Of a stretch of DNA of 64,000 nucleotides, positions 44,501-55,915 are shown one piece after another. The translations under genes were made by a program, and so were the position numbers. The notes under the pieces are model-generated. The model was not told where the DNA came from. It saw only the letters and a program-made list of their open reading frames with translations, and did not search any database. Source of the DNA: Epiperipatus broadwayi. Taxonomy: Eukaryota; Onychophora; Udeonychophora; Euonychophora; Peripatidae. Location: NCBI GenBank assembly GCA_028023455.1, contig JAQFVV010000001.1:25533401-25597400 (forward strand). The letters are read 5' to 3'. Within the stretch, counting starts at the first letter, position 1. Every line of letters starts with the position of its first letter.

Positions 44501-44930
44501 TAATAAACCATAGAATCTACAATTTGTTGTCAAGGCAACCTCAGTAAATAAAAGATGAAATTCCACATATTATTATTTTGAATCGGGTTTATTTAAACTT
44601 TTAGGAAGATAAAAAATCTCAGTCAGTAATCACACAATTCTAATAGTTAGATAGCTTTTAGATTTAAGTCATAGGATAAGAATCAATGCTTAATAAATTT
44701 TAGAATTTACAATCTATTGTAAATAAAAAAGTTAAAAAAATAAAAAGATGGATTCCACATTTTAACTAGTTGAGTAGTATAAACTTTTAAAAAAATAAAA
44801 ATATCAATCTGTTACAATCATGTGCAATATTCTTTACTGCATAGATTTAGACCAAAATAAAAGATGGAATTCATCTTTTATTTATAGAGGTTGCTTTAAC
44901 AGATTGTAGATTCTATGATTTATTAAACTT
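44501..44930. repeat. Foldback (MITE-like) repeat
   Basis: Inverted arms of about 60 bp: TAATAAACCATAGAATCTAC at the left (44501-44520) and its imperfect complement GTAGATTCTATGATTTATTA at the right (44911-44930). They continue inward through TAAATAAAAGATGAAATTCC and GGAATTCATCTTTTATTTAT. The interior is AT-rich and non-coding. I saw no hammerhead core and no certain target duplication. Confidence 0.55.
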
Positions 44931-46739
44931 CGGCTGATATGATTTGATTTATGTATATACAAGATGTAATTGTATATATATTCATATTGTGAATTGCTTT
45001 ATTACGTACATAGATCGTTTGCCATTTATTATAAAGTTTAAAAAAATTTCTTTACTTTGCTAAATAAAAATTAATCTGTTTGGTTAGTACAATAAAATAA
45101 AACCCAATAAAGTAATTGGAATAGTTAATTTTACATCCTCTGTTTTAAATGTTCAGGTCAAAGAAATGATTTCATTTATTAGAGTATTATCTAGTATTGA
45201 GATGTGGAATGTGTATTATTAATTGTAACGACATTTACTATTTGATGGCGATTGTGTTATATATTCACGTTGTGAATTGCTTTATTGCTGTTTATTTCAA
45301 CGTTATTTGATCAATATATAAAAAACGATAAGATAATTGGCATGATTAATTTCACAGTCTCAGTCTTAAATGTTCCAGACAATCTTCGTTATACATATAT
45401 AAAGAAAATCAATTAGGAAATAATTTCATTTTCTTGTTACAGTATCGTCGAGTATTGAGATGGAGAGTGTGTATTATTAACTGTAACAGCATTTATTATT
45501 TGAGGGAGATTGTGTTTAATGTTATATATATATATATTCATGTTATTAATTGCTTTATTACATATATAAATATTGTAATGGAAGCAGAGAATAGAGGAGT
45601 GTTTACAAAAATATGCTATTTATGAAACAGCCACGTGTTCATTGATTTGCTTTGCTATATATAACATAATGTTACTTAGATAAATTATACTTTCATAATT
45701 ATTAAACTCAACGCAATCGAAATTCATTGTAGATAAACGATGTTCGATGTTGAAGTTAATTATGGAGCTATCATCTTCTAGGTCTTCAGATTTAATAATA
45801 ATGATAGATATACATTTTTACTACTTTTTGATTCAACAAATAATGGCTAAAACAAAAAAATTAAGTCTTTTTTCTAATATCAAAAAGTAATAGATATAAT
45901 GCACAACATCAGTGATTTGGATTTCAATTTATTGGTTTAGAATAAATCAACTACTGAGTACTATTAAGATTTTTTCCTAAAAATTCTTTCCAAATCATCT
46001 TACTTTAAAATTCTGGAAATTAGATATAAACTGTAAAAGATAGCTTTCATTTGTACTGATCTACAGTAAAAAGTATCAAGAGCTATCCTCCAGATATTTG
46101 TTCAGATATTTCAATATTTACATTAGTTTTCCTATTATAACTTGCAGAAAACATAAACACTGATAAAGATGTTGCAAATACTACTTTTTTATATTAAAAG
46201 ATTACTGTTATTTATCTAAGATTTTACATTTTATTCGGTGGTTATAAATGTTTACAATGTAAAATCTGATATCCATATTATTAGTTCTTATATCTATATC
46301 TTCAGCCAATCCAAGATGAGATTCCAAAATAGGTTAACTGGTGTCTGGTAAATCAAACAATTCCCATATGGCCTTAAATATTTCTGTTGACGCTATTCAC
46401 TCATCCTTCTTCTTGATTCCTTAATGAAATTTAAACTTAATCCCCCCCCGTTCCGGGAGATTCACCCCAACATGTAAAGAGTGTATCATGGAAAGAGCCA
46501 ATGCGTAAGAGAGGGGAAAATCATTATGTCCCTCAGGGACTGCATTAAAAAGGGAATATACCCACTTATAAGAATCTCAACATTCCTGGCTTTCACTTGA
46601 AACATTAGATGTAAACTAATTCTTGGACAATTGCAAATACTACTTAATCTCAATTTAACATTAAAAGAAAATATATATATATATATATAAATGAGACTAA
46701 AATAAGAATAAGTAAGATTAATGAATTAACAACATACTT
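44931..46739. other. No gene recognised; one GC-richer island
   Basis: Mostly AT-rich. The segment 46440-46600 is noticeably richer in G and C (CCCCCCCCGTTCCGGGAGAT, then CACCCCAACATG) and may be a fragment of a coding repeat I cannot name. Confidence 0.4.
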
Positions 46740-49700
46740 TTTAAAGTCATCATCATCATTTTTAACCATTATTGATATTGCCACTGCAAAATGAAGGTTT
46801 CTTGTGTTTAAACCATCTTCTCTGATCTCTAGCCTCTTGTCTCCACATCATACCAGCACACTTTCTTATTTCATCCATCTTACATGTGATCACTTTCTAG
46901 TTTTTTTTTATAAATCTCTTTGAATCCGGTTTAAGATTTTTAATCTATTATTACATATTTTACAAAGATGTCCAGCCAACTTCACTTCAATTTCTTAATT
47001 CTTTTAATGATGTTAATTACATCTGTTTGTTCTCTTACCTATGTATTTCATTTTTGATCTCTTGTTACTCCTAATATACATCTCTCCATACTTAATTAAG
47101 TGGTCTCAAGTGTCTATATTGCTCTTCTATTAATTGCCCAAGTTTCAGATCCATAAGTAAAACACATTTATTAAAAAAAACTTCCTTTTCAATATTAAGT
47201 TATTTCTACCAGAAGCACTTTAACCAAGTATAATTCTGTAATTAATTTCATCCATTATGTTTCCATCTGTAGTAATAATCTGACCAATGTATATGTAGTT
47301 GTTAACTTCTTCTAAGTCATCGGTATCAATCTTTATTTTCATCTTTTGAGAAAATCCATTGAACATTACTTTAGTCTTTTTTAACATTGTTTTTAGTCTT
47401 ACTTTTTTACTTTCATCTGATAACTTTTGCAACATTTTTTGAAGCTCTGAATCATTATTTGCAAAACAATTACATCATCTGTAAAAATATTGATGACTTA
47501 AGTAATCATAATTTACTTTTACTCTTTTAGCTTCTCATTTTAAATCGCAAAATACTTTTTGCAAAACTGCTATAAAAAGTTTTAGAGATATGGAGTCACT
47601 CTGTCTTACACCCTTCTCAATGTTAATCTTCCTAGTAATGTTATGGAATCTAATCATTCCTATTGCATTTTATAGATATTGTTCAGAATATGGTAATATC
47701 CTAGATTTAAACCTTGATGATCCAGTGCTTTAATCATTGAAAAAATGTTTATAGAATCAAATGCCTTCCATAATCTACAAATCTAAAGCATAACATCCAC
47801 TCATATTCATTTGTTCCTTTGTGTAATGAAAATCTGTTTATTAACTTCTCATAAATTATATAATATCAATAATTATGTGCTTTTAATGCTTGTTAAAGAA
47901 GTTACATTTATTAATAATTTATTTAAAGCTTAGCACTTTCAAAGCTCCATGGCTTCATTACGCATAACTGTGTATAATTGATAGTGATGAGGGGGAGAAT
48001 TCAAATTTATGTTAATTAGTTAGATGTTTTAATATTTTGTTAAAACATATTGTTTGAATTAGTTTGTCCATCTTTTTGAAATGGTGAAACAGGTGTCTTT
48101 TCTATTAATTGATTGGGGGTCATTATTTATGAAATATGCCTCCTTTATTTTGTGCCTATGGCCATTTCTCTCTTTGCACACTATTCTGAGGTTGGTTGTT
48201 CAAATCTGTGTCCAGTAGCTTTTCATGTTCCAAGAATGCTGATGTAGACTCATTGTTATTCAGTCCTTTTATACATATATATGTGCTGGAATGCTCTGTT
48301 TGTAATGGTAGTTTTTGTTTCCCCATAATATGAGGCTCTGCATCCAGACTGAGGGCATTGTATTTGATACACTGCTTGAGTTGTTGATTTGGGATCAAGT
48401 TTATCTTTTGAATTGTTTATTAGTCTATTGGTGTTGGCTGAAGTGCAGAAACCAATAATACATTCTTTTGATAATGTTTTAGACAAATGTTTGGCAATGT
48501 TAGGTATATATGGTATAGTTATTCGTGGTTTATTATCTCTGATTCTGCCTTTCTGATTTATTTTTGCTTGGAACTGTGCTATTCTTTTATATTTATAGCC
48601 AACAGATATTAATTCTTTAATGTATTTTAATATGTTATCTCTTTTGTCTGAATTACATTTACATAAGTAATTATTTCTATGTAGAAATGCATTCAGTCCA
48701 ACATATTTATGTGAGTTGGGAACTATTGCACTCTGATACATTTATCCTATAATTTCTAGGGGTTTGATGGTCATGCAGTACATTAATTGTTTATCTTCTT
48801 TAATGAGTGTTAAAACTGCATAATTATTGATATTGTTCCTTTCTATAACTTCTCTCAATACTTCAATATAATATACTGTGCTAAACCAATTTTTTAATTC
48901 AGCTTATTCTTTAGGGTGGTTAAAATATAAAGTTTGCTGTGGACAAGTTGTAATTATATTGGTAAAATTTTTTGCCTAAAATTAATAAAAGATTGATAAG
49001 TCTGTAATTTCTAGTATCTTATCTATTAACTTTTTTAAACATCAATACTGCATTCTTCAAATTATCTGACACATCTTTATAAAATTTAGACATTTGGTAT
49101 ATGACTTTATCAAAAATTTTCTATTTCTTTACCTACTTCTTTTAAGATATTAATTATAATTCCATTATTACCTGAGGCATTTCTCTTCTTCATGGATATA
49201 ATTGCATGTCTCACTTCTTCATTTAAAATTTTGGGCAATTCAGAAGATGTAGTAGTTATAGGAAATCCTTTTTTTGTTTCTTACTGCTACACAATTTTTG
49301 ACACATTTTATGATATAACTCTCTTTTTTAATAATAGTACTATCTTTTTTTTTATTGCAGAAATAAATTTTGTACCAATATCAAAATGTTCATTTACACT
49401 TTTGCGACATCTATTCTATAGCTTTTCTTGCTAATTCACAATTATACTTTTTAATATCATTATTAACTCTTTTTGCACCATTTTACAAAATTATAGTTAT
49501 TCAATCCTGCTCAATGCATCATTTTATATATTTTCATATATTTTCTTTTCTTTATAAATTATCTTGTCTCAGTAGAAATTTTATTGGTCAATTGCTGCTT
49601 TTTTGTATCAGCTGTCTGTTGCAGTTTTTAAAAGTGTCTGATTATCTTTCTATTGATTTTGTTCAAATATTAATCATGTTAAAAATCTGTGAATATTTGA

Positions 49701-50520
49701 AAACAATTTTCTAGTTCTAATTTATATTTATTGGAATATTTGTAAAGCTTGGAATATCAATTGTAAATATTATTTTCTTAATAATTTTTGTCTATCTAGT
49801 TTTACATTAATGTATGTATATTATATCTCACTAATCACTGATCACTTCCTGTGTTGAATTTATTAAAAATATTACAATCTTGCAATATATATTTTGTCTT
49901 AGTCAAAATATAATCTAATTCTCCTATACCATAAGTTAGATGTTTCCATGTCCATTTCTGTTGAGGATTTTTCTCAAAGAAAGAATTTATAATATAAAGT
50001 TTTTCTTGTCCTGAAAAGTCTGTAAGTCTGTGTTATCTCTCATTTTATCACCATAATCAAATTTACTCACAGCACTTTCATCTTTTAATTGTTTGCCATT
50101 TCTAAATTGAAGTCTCCCATGGCAATTCTTGTTTGTCTAATCAAAACCTTTTTTATATCCACATAAAAATCTCTACTTTTTTATCACAATAAAAATTTGC
50201 TGAGACATAAACATGAATTGTCTGTATTTGATATCCTTCATTAAGTTGAATAACTAATCTTGCTACTGTCTGATACACTATTAATTTCCTCAATGTTTAC
50301 TTTTTTATTTTTTATTATAATGAATCCTATTCAATTTGTACATCCAATGCTTATGCCTTTGTAGTACAATATATGTCCAATTTTCAAATCTATTGTTTCT
50401 TCACCTTTTCTTTTAACTTCACAAAATTCAATAATATCACATTTAATATTAGACAGTTCTTCTAATGCTTGCATTGTTTCTTCTCTTGAAAGTGGTTTGT
50501 AGTTGTAAGTAACCTAAATA
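46740..50520 (-). pseudogene. RTE-type LINE: APE endonuclease and reverse transcriptase, decayed
   Basis: Minus-strand order is as follows. Endonuclease: MGDFN at 50106-50120, then FFEKNPQQKWTWKHL (about 49945-49990) with LDYIL, a signature of RTE-like endonucleases. RT: KGVRQ-type start near 47610, then LQKLSDESKKVRLKTML, TKVMFNGFSQ, and YIYIGQIITTDGN..EINYRI (47435-47220), and the downstream AGHLCKI block (about 46975). The 3' end has a short GATGATGATGA run (complement at 46748-46759), the kind of tail RTE elements carry. It is broken by many stops and by a Penelope-like fragment at 48156-48770. LINEs of this type nick DNA and copy their RNA in place; this one cannot. Confidence 0.75.
48156..48770 (-). 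pseudogene. Penelope-like fragment nested in the LINE
   Basis: Minus strand, two overlapping frames. The longer (48741-48256, 161 codons) reads AFLHRNNYLCKCNSDKRDN, then an RT-to-endonuclease linker, then AVYQIQCPQSGCRASYYGET (GIY-YIG with YYG for YIG), then TNRAFQHI. The second (48398-48156) carries the C-terminal IKGLNNNESTSAFLEHEK region. It is the least decayed Penelope endonuclease in the window, but lacks RT. A CxxxxC pair (QCPQSGC) fits the zinc-binding insert common in Penelope GIY-YIG domains. An imperfect 40-bp inverted repeat (47862-47901 and 48795-48834) brackets it. Confidence 0.7.
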
Positions 50521-50958
50521 AATAGTCCAGAAGAAACAAGAATATTAAGACAAACACTCTATGGTTATATGTGTTCTGAGGGTTTGAATTTGCACATTTG
50601 TCTAATATATTTTTAACATATCTAATAAATGTTAATTTGATTTTAACTAATTTAATTACTGTTTGCTTATGTAAATAGAATTATTTACAATTTTTCATAT
50701 TTAGCTAGATATTGATGAGTCAAACTCATCCCTATATATTACTTAAATAATAATATATGAAAAATTTCAGATTCTTCCTCTAGTTTATCCCCCCCCCTCT
50801 TGCTACAGTTTATGCTCAGAGAAAATCTAAAAAAGAATGAAACCAAAAATACAAAACAATAAAAATTACAAATAATTAAACTTTTATTTAGGAGTCTCTA
50901 AGATTGAAATATATAAATTTCTTACCTATGAAATGTCTAAATATGCATAGCATAACAA

Positions 50959-50994
<36 letters not shown>

Positions 50995-50995
<1 letters not shown>

Positions 50996-51335
50996 ATTAG
51001 TTTCCAACCAGTAACCACCTAAACATTCACAGTAAATATAGCAACCAATATTTCTAACTGCTGTCAAGGCAACCTTCACACCTTTTAATAGCAATAATGG
51101 AAATCCATTCTTTCTAATGGTCCATTGAATATATATGGACACTTAAAGATTGCAACTTGACTACAGAGTAAGAAATATTGTTACAATGAAGTTTAAATAA
51201 ACCTCTTTAAACATGAAATAAACATGTCACTATAATGCAGACTAATAAATAGTCATCTAAAACATTACTTAATGCAATACTTTTAAATTTCCCATGTATT
51301 ATTTAGAAATAATAAGCAAAATAGTGCCTAAAGCT
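50995..51335 (-). repeat. Family F dispersed repeat, single copy
   Basis: The reverse complement of the unit at 19770-20235, with shared blocks CAACCAGTAACCACCTAAAC, CTGTCAAGGCAACCTTC and CAATGGACCATTAGAAAG (complement). (AC)n(AT)n tracts bound it at 50960-50995 and 51339-51360. It lacks the SINE found in the 19.8-kb copy. Confidence 0.7.
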
Positions 51336-51360
51336 AATATATATATATATATATATATAT

Positions 51361-53161
51361 TACCATCAAGTACCTAAAGACCAATTTAAAGTAAATGAGG
51401 TTTTGCAATTTTTTAGTTGATTTTGATTTTTTTCATCAACTTAATAAAAAATTGATTATGGTTGTCTAATTTCAGTCGGGTATTGTCAACAATAAGATCA
51501 TCTTTTTAGTTGGTTGATTTGCAGCATAGAATTTGAAATTATATTATCTGCCATATCAGAAAATGTGGTTTGCCTGATCCACAGACAGCATTCAGGCAGT
51601 AAGACAAACTATTTCTGAATCAGGCAAACACATTCATTGATATGGAAGATAACATGCTATATTTTAAACACTGTCTATATTTAGGCAGGTTATCTTTTTC
51701 GTCTAGGCAGTGCATAATTAGAAAATGATGATGAATGCATGTTTAGTGGCCTTAGCTAGTTATCTTAAGAGAGCTAGATGTATAAACTTGGCATCTCATC
51801 ATTGTCATTGTAGTGAGGATGTTCTAATAACTACTTTTCTCATTTTAGCTAGACATGATTTTTTATGTGCAACAGGCAACACATATTATTGAAATTTTTA
51901 ACTTTGGTTGTAAATATTTAACTTTTATATTACATTATATAGTTTCTTAAATTTTCATTTCTTTTTACCATCAGTCACTGGTTTTTTGAAACTCAAATTA
52001 TCTGACCACATATACAGGTATTTTTTAATAAGCATCGGGAGCTTTTAACTTTTTTTAAAATCTTAATTAAAAAATTTTTAAAAATAATATTTAGTAATAG
52101 GTTAGTATTTATACAATTTCTCAATATGTAATTATACTTTTTGTTATATTTTTAATTTTGTGATCAAATGAAATATTTTTTAAATAAATAATTAAATCAT
52201 CTTTTATCATTTCCTTATCAGGCTTAGGTCTTTAAATATTTAAATACTTCATCTGTTTACAGGAATAAAAATGGACTTTTTATGATTGATAAACACATCA
52301 AAAAATTTTTCAACTTGCAGCTTTGTACAGCTCCGAAAGTTGCTTAAATATTGGTCTTTGAATCAGAGTGTTTATAATACTAAATAAAGTAGAAATTATT
52401 CAATACTGCATTCCCTCCCCCAATATATAAACTTTTAGGGAAGCATACTCTTATATGAAAACAATTAAATAATTATTGTTTAAGTTTTTTTTAAAATTTA
52501 ATTTTCATAACTATGTTAATAAAATATCTACATCTTGAGACAATGATTCTGTATTACTTTAAAACCCTTTCTGTTTTGAGATTTATTTGAACTAAAGTCG
52601 GCAATGAATATATGTTTACATATTATATTTTTTAAATATAAATCATTGTCTTAATTTACAATTAAAGAGTCATTATCAAACTTTTTTTTATTTCTTGAAA
52701 ATATTGATCACCTTTGAAGTGCAACTTTAAACATTTTATTATTCAATTAACTAATTATTTTCAAAATAGTTAAAGTACCAAGCTTAAATTATTCTAAAAC
52801 TAATCTTTTTATAATGAAAAAAAATACTTGTTAACTGATACTTGAAAAAATTAAAGATTTAAATTTAGAATAACCTTCACGATTATGCTACTAAAGATTT
52901 AATATACATTGAAAAATTCAACATACACTCCTTTTAAGCAATTTATTATTTATTTATAATTGAGAAATGAGTAATCCAAAAATTTAAAAATGTATAAGCT
53001 CGTAAAATTTGGCCCTTTTTTTAAGTCTGTTTTTATTGTCGTTATTATTTTGTTTTAATTAGAACTAAAATAATCGTGCTATCCACAGCTAAGCCATATT
53101 TTATTAATAATAATATATTAATTAACCTATTCATACATTATACTGAATGTTTACTATTAAG
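51361..53161. other. AT-rich DNA with no recognisable gene
   Basis: An imperfect short inverted repeat (GGTTTGCCTGATCCACAGAC / TGAATCAGGCAAAC) lies at 51570-51630; otherwise nothing is recognised. Confidence 0.4.
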
Positions 53162-53174
53162 TATAAGCCATGCA

Positions 53175-53272
53175 GTCAAGCGTTGGTAGCCTAGCGGTTA
53201 GCATAGCTGCCTTCTAAGCAGCTGGCCCGGGTTCGCTTCCCGGTTAAAGTATTTGACATATGAAAAAAAAAC
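53175..53272 (+). mobile_element. tRNA-derived SINE / retroposon with target duplication
   Basis: A 98-bp insertion between TATAAGCCATGCA (53162-53174) and TATAAGCCGTGCA (53273-53285), a 13-bp target duplication with one change. It has an A-box-like TAGCCTAGCGG, a perfect 5-bp anticodon stem GCTGC/GCAGC with loop CTTCTAA (TCT, Arg-like), a perfect T stem-loop CCGGG-TTCGCTT-CCCGG, and a tail GACATATG followed by nine A. The acceptor stem does not pair, so it is a retroposed tRNA derivative and not a working tRNA gene. Confidence 0.8.
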
Positions 53273-53294
53273 TATAAGCCGTGCACTGATTGTA

Positions 53295-53470
53295 TATATA
53301 TATATGGGAGATTATGATCTGGATCTATTGATGAGTGCTGACTCTGCATGAAATACATATATTGAAGATCATTTATCTTTTTCACATATGTGGTTATGTG
53401 TATTGGTTGTTTGAGATGGAGTGAAGAATGAATATAGACTGAAAATCCTAAGTTCAAATTCCTCTATTTA
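53295..53470 (+). mobile_element. Family A monomer relic
   Basis: A diverged, non-palindromic copy. It has a degenerate hammerhead at 53316-53370 (UUGAUGA with C3 changed to U, GAAA at 53350-53353, UACAUAUA, then UUGAAGAUC) followed by the arm sequence TTTATCTTTTTCACATATGTG. It ends in AAGTTCAAATTCCTCT, a B-box-like GTTCAAATTCC. It shows what one half of the palindrome looks like when alone. Confidence 0.6.
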
Positions 53471-55130
53471 CAATAATATATGAAGTTAAATACAACAATA
53501 AAATTAAGAATTCTACAATGATAAATAAATGTGTTCTATGACAAAATATAATTTGATCGTTGTAAGCTATTTGCCAATTTGTGTTTCATTAAAGCTATAT
53601 CTGATTAAGGAAGTAGTCACAAAAATATAAACACAGCAAAATAATAAAATAGAACTTTATAAAATATTTTTTTAGAATGACATGTTAATCAATCCAAAAA
53701 ATAAATAAATGATATGTTAAAATTTAAAATAAAAGATTTTAAAAATTGTTGCAGGAAGGGGCATTAATGAAAAAAAAATTAAATAGCCTAAGCTCAGAAA
53801 TGATTTTTAATATTTATTGAAATATTTGTTTTAATATTAAAAGTGTAAAAATACTGAAAATTATCAATTATCATCTTAAATTTATAATAAACTTTTGTAT
53901 AAAAATAGTAGAAACTAAAAAAAAATATTTATTATTGATGATAATCTGAATATAATTTTATGATGATTAATTTTTTTTTTAGACAGAAAACTTGTACAGA
54001 AATAAATTTAAAAATTTCTAAGCATCACTTGAAAAATTGATAAATCTTTTGACATGACCATAAGATGAATATTGCTTTAAATATTTATTAGAATTTAGGC
54101 TAAAAATAACTTTTTTTTTTTACACAGTCATTATTCTGAAAATCTTGGTTTAAAATCTTTTATAAATTCAAAATATTTAAAAAATAAACCAAATTCACTC
54201 AAATACATGCTTATCTGTAATTAGAACAGTAAAATATAAAATGTTCAAAATTTAAATATAATATATTAGAATAATGTAAATATAACTTATAAAAAATGAT
54301 TCATTTCGTTATGAAATATTTTAGTATTAGTAAGTGACGAAAATTGAATATTCTAAAAATTAAATATTTTTTTTTATATTGTAAAGGTAAAAACAGAACT
54401 GCATAAAAAAATCTTGTTGAATTTATTAGTAAATATCTTCATTGCTTTTAAAAAATTAATTAAGTAAGCAATACATTTAAATTCATTAACTACTTATATT
54501 TACCTGATTCCAAATTTATTTTTTATTATTAAGATGCCAAAAATTCACAATAAAATTGAGACTGTTTAGTATCTTTGAAGTGGCTGCTTGTGGAAATCTA
54601 ATTTTTATTGACATTTTGAAGATAAACATTTAGTAAAGAATTGCAAACTCTTAACTTTTATATTTTGTTCACAGATGAGAATAGTGAATAAACTGGTATG
54701 ATATTTTTAGCAATGCAACTTATTCATAAACAATTTTGATACATATTCTTTTGCACTAACTTAAATAATGTAACCCAGTGCAAACTATTTTATTTTAAAA
54801 ATAAACTTTTAGAATAGAATCATCATTTTTTTAGCTGTTTCAATTCATATTCCTATAACTTACAGATAAACTTCTAAAAAAGTATGAAATGAATTCCATA
54901 CTTTTTTCTCATATTATATTATATCACATAGATGATGCAGTTGATCTTGGACATTAAAACTATCACCATATTTTTATTTCTTTTAATGTTTATTGAAAAT
55001 GAATAATAGCATACATCACAACTTTTAATTGTAATACAAGATTGTGAAGTAATATACTGTAACATTTTGAGTCAAGTTAGGTTTTATATATTATAAATTT
55101 CTTATTGTATTTGTTAATCAACATCTGTGT
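53471..55130. other. AT-rich DNA with no recognisable gene
   Basis: Low-complexity A/T-rich sequence only. Confidence 0.45.
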
Positions 55131-55217
55131 CATTGCCACACACAGCAAGATAGAGTAATCACTGGATGCCAGAAGGCTTGTGCATAAAATCCCCATCTAG
55201 TGCCTACTCATCCAATA

Positions 55218-55259
55218 TCCCCAGACTAGTTTCTGGCTTATGGCCTTTGTCAGTGAGGA
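55218..55259 (-). ncRNA. Hammerhead ribozyme relic, family D, upstream unit
   Basis: Minus strand: stem I UCCUCA/UGGGGA, core CUGACAA (G8 changed to A), stem II GGC/GCC, GAAAC-UA-GUC. All is intact except one invariant G, so it is probably inactive. Confidence 0.6.
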
Positions 55260-55668
55260 GTCTTGGATCTGAGAGCACTGTATCTAGTTCTTAGGATCTA
55301 ATGCAACCCTCCAGCAACTACCTTTTATCTCCATTTAACTACAAACTATGAGTTTTAAACTGAAAACACCTTAATGTTTTCAATCCAAGCCCATCAGCTT
55401 ATATAGTCATATGGATCTGAATCCAGTTCAGTACCCATACATTTTGATGTCTTTGGTTCTTTAATAACCATAGACACCACTATCCTATTAGGCAGGATTG
55501 GTTTTAAGCCAATAAACATCACATGAACACCTCCTCTTATGCTTGTGTATAACTGTTGTTAAAACAGGCAAAACTCACTATATACATTGCCACACACAGC
55601 AAGCTAGAGTAATCAATGGATGCCAGGTTTGTGCATAAAATCCCCATCTAGTGCCTACTTATCAAATA

Positions 55669-55710
55669 TCCCCAGACTAGTTTCTGGCTTATGGCCTCCA
55701 TCAGTGAGGA
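55669..55710 (-). ncRNA. Hammerhead ribozyme, family D, near-intact
   Basis: Minus strand: stem I UCCUCA (55710-55705) pairs with UGGGGA (55674-55669) through six pairs. The core is CUGAUGG (A9 changed to G). Stem II is GGC-CAUAA-GCC. GAA is followed by A15.1, C-UA-G, U16.1 and C17, a GUC triplet with a two-pair stem III. The copy at 9163-9169 and the one near 36891 keep CUGAUGA, so the ancestral family core was complete. Confidence 0.65.
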
Positions 55711-55915
55711 GCCTTGAATCTGCGAGCACTGCATCTAGATAGTAGGATCTAATGCAACCCTCCAGCAAACACCTTTTATTTCCATTTAACTACAAAACCA
55801 TGAGTCTTAAACTGAAAACATTTTAATATTTTTAATCCAAGCCCATCAGCTTATATAGTCATATGGTCATGTGTTTATACAGCATAAGAGGAGGTGGTCA
55901 TGTGATGTTTATTAG

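Larger units (their letters stand above)
55131..55915 (-). mobile_element. Family D tandem hammerhead repeat (retrozyme-like)
   Basis: Two direct copies of a unit share about 280 bp (55131-55412 and 55588-55866), giving a period of 451 bp when measured between the two ribozyme cleavage positions (before 55224 and before 55675, minus strand). The spacer 55413-55587 belongs to the unit. Its 55513-55556 part is repeated inverted at about 55867-55912 (CACATGAACACCTCCTCTTATGC against GCATAAGAGGAGGTGGTCATGTG), so the right end folds back. No coding frame. Confidence 0.7.

Noticed and set aside
53182-53250. A tRNA-Arg (TCT) gene
   Set aside because: The anticodon and T arms are perfect, but the acceptor ends do not pair. 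The copy is bounded by a target duplication and a poly-A tail, so it is a retroposed derivative.
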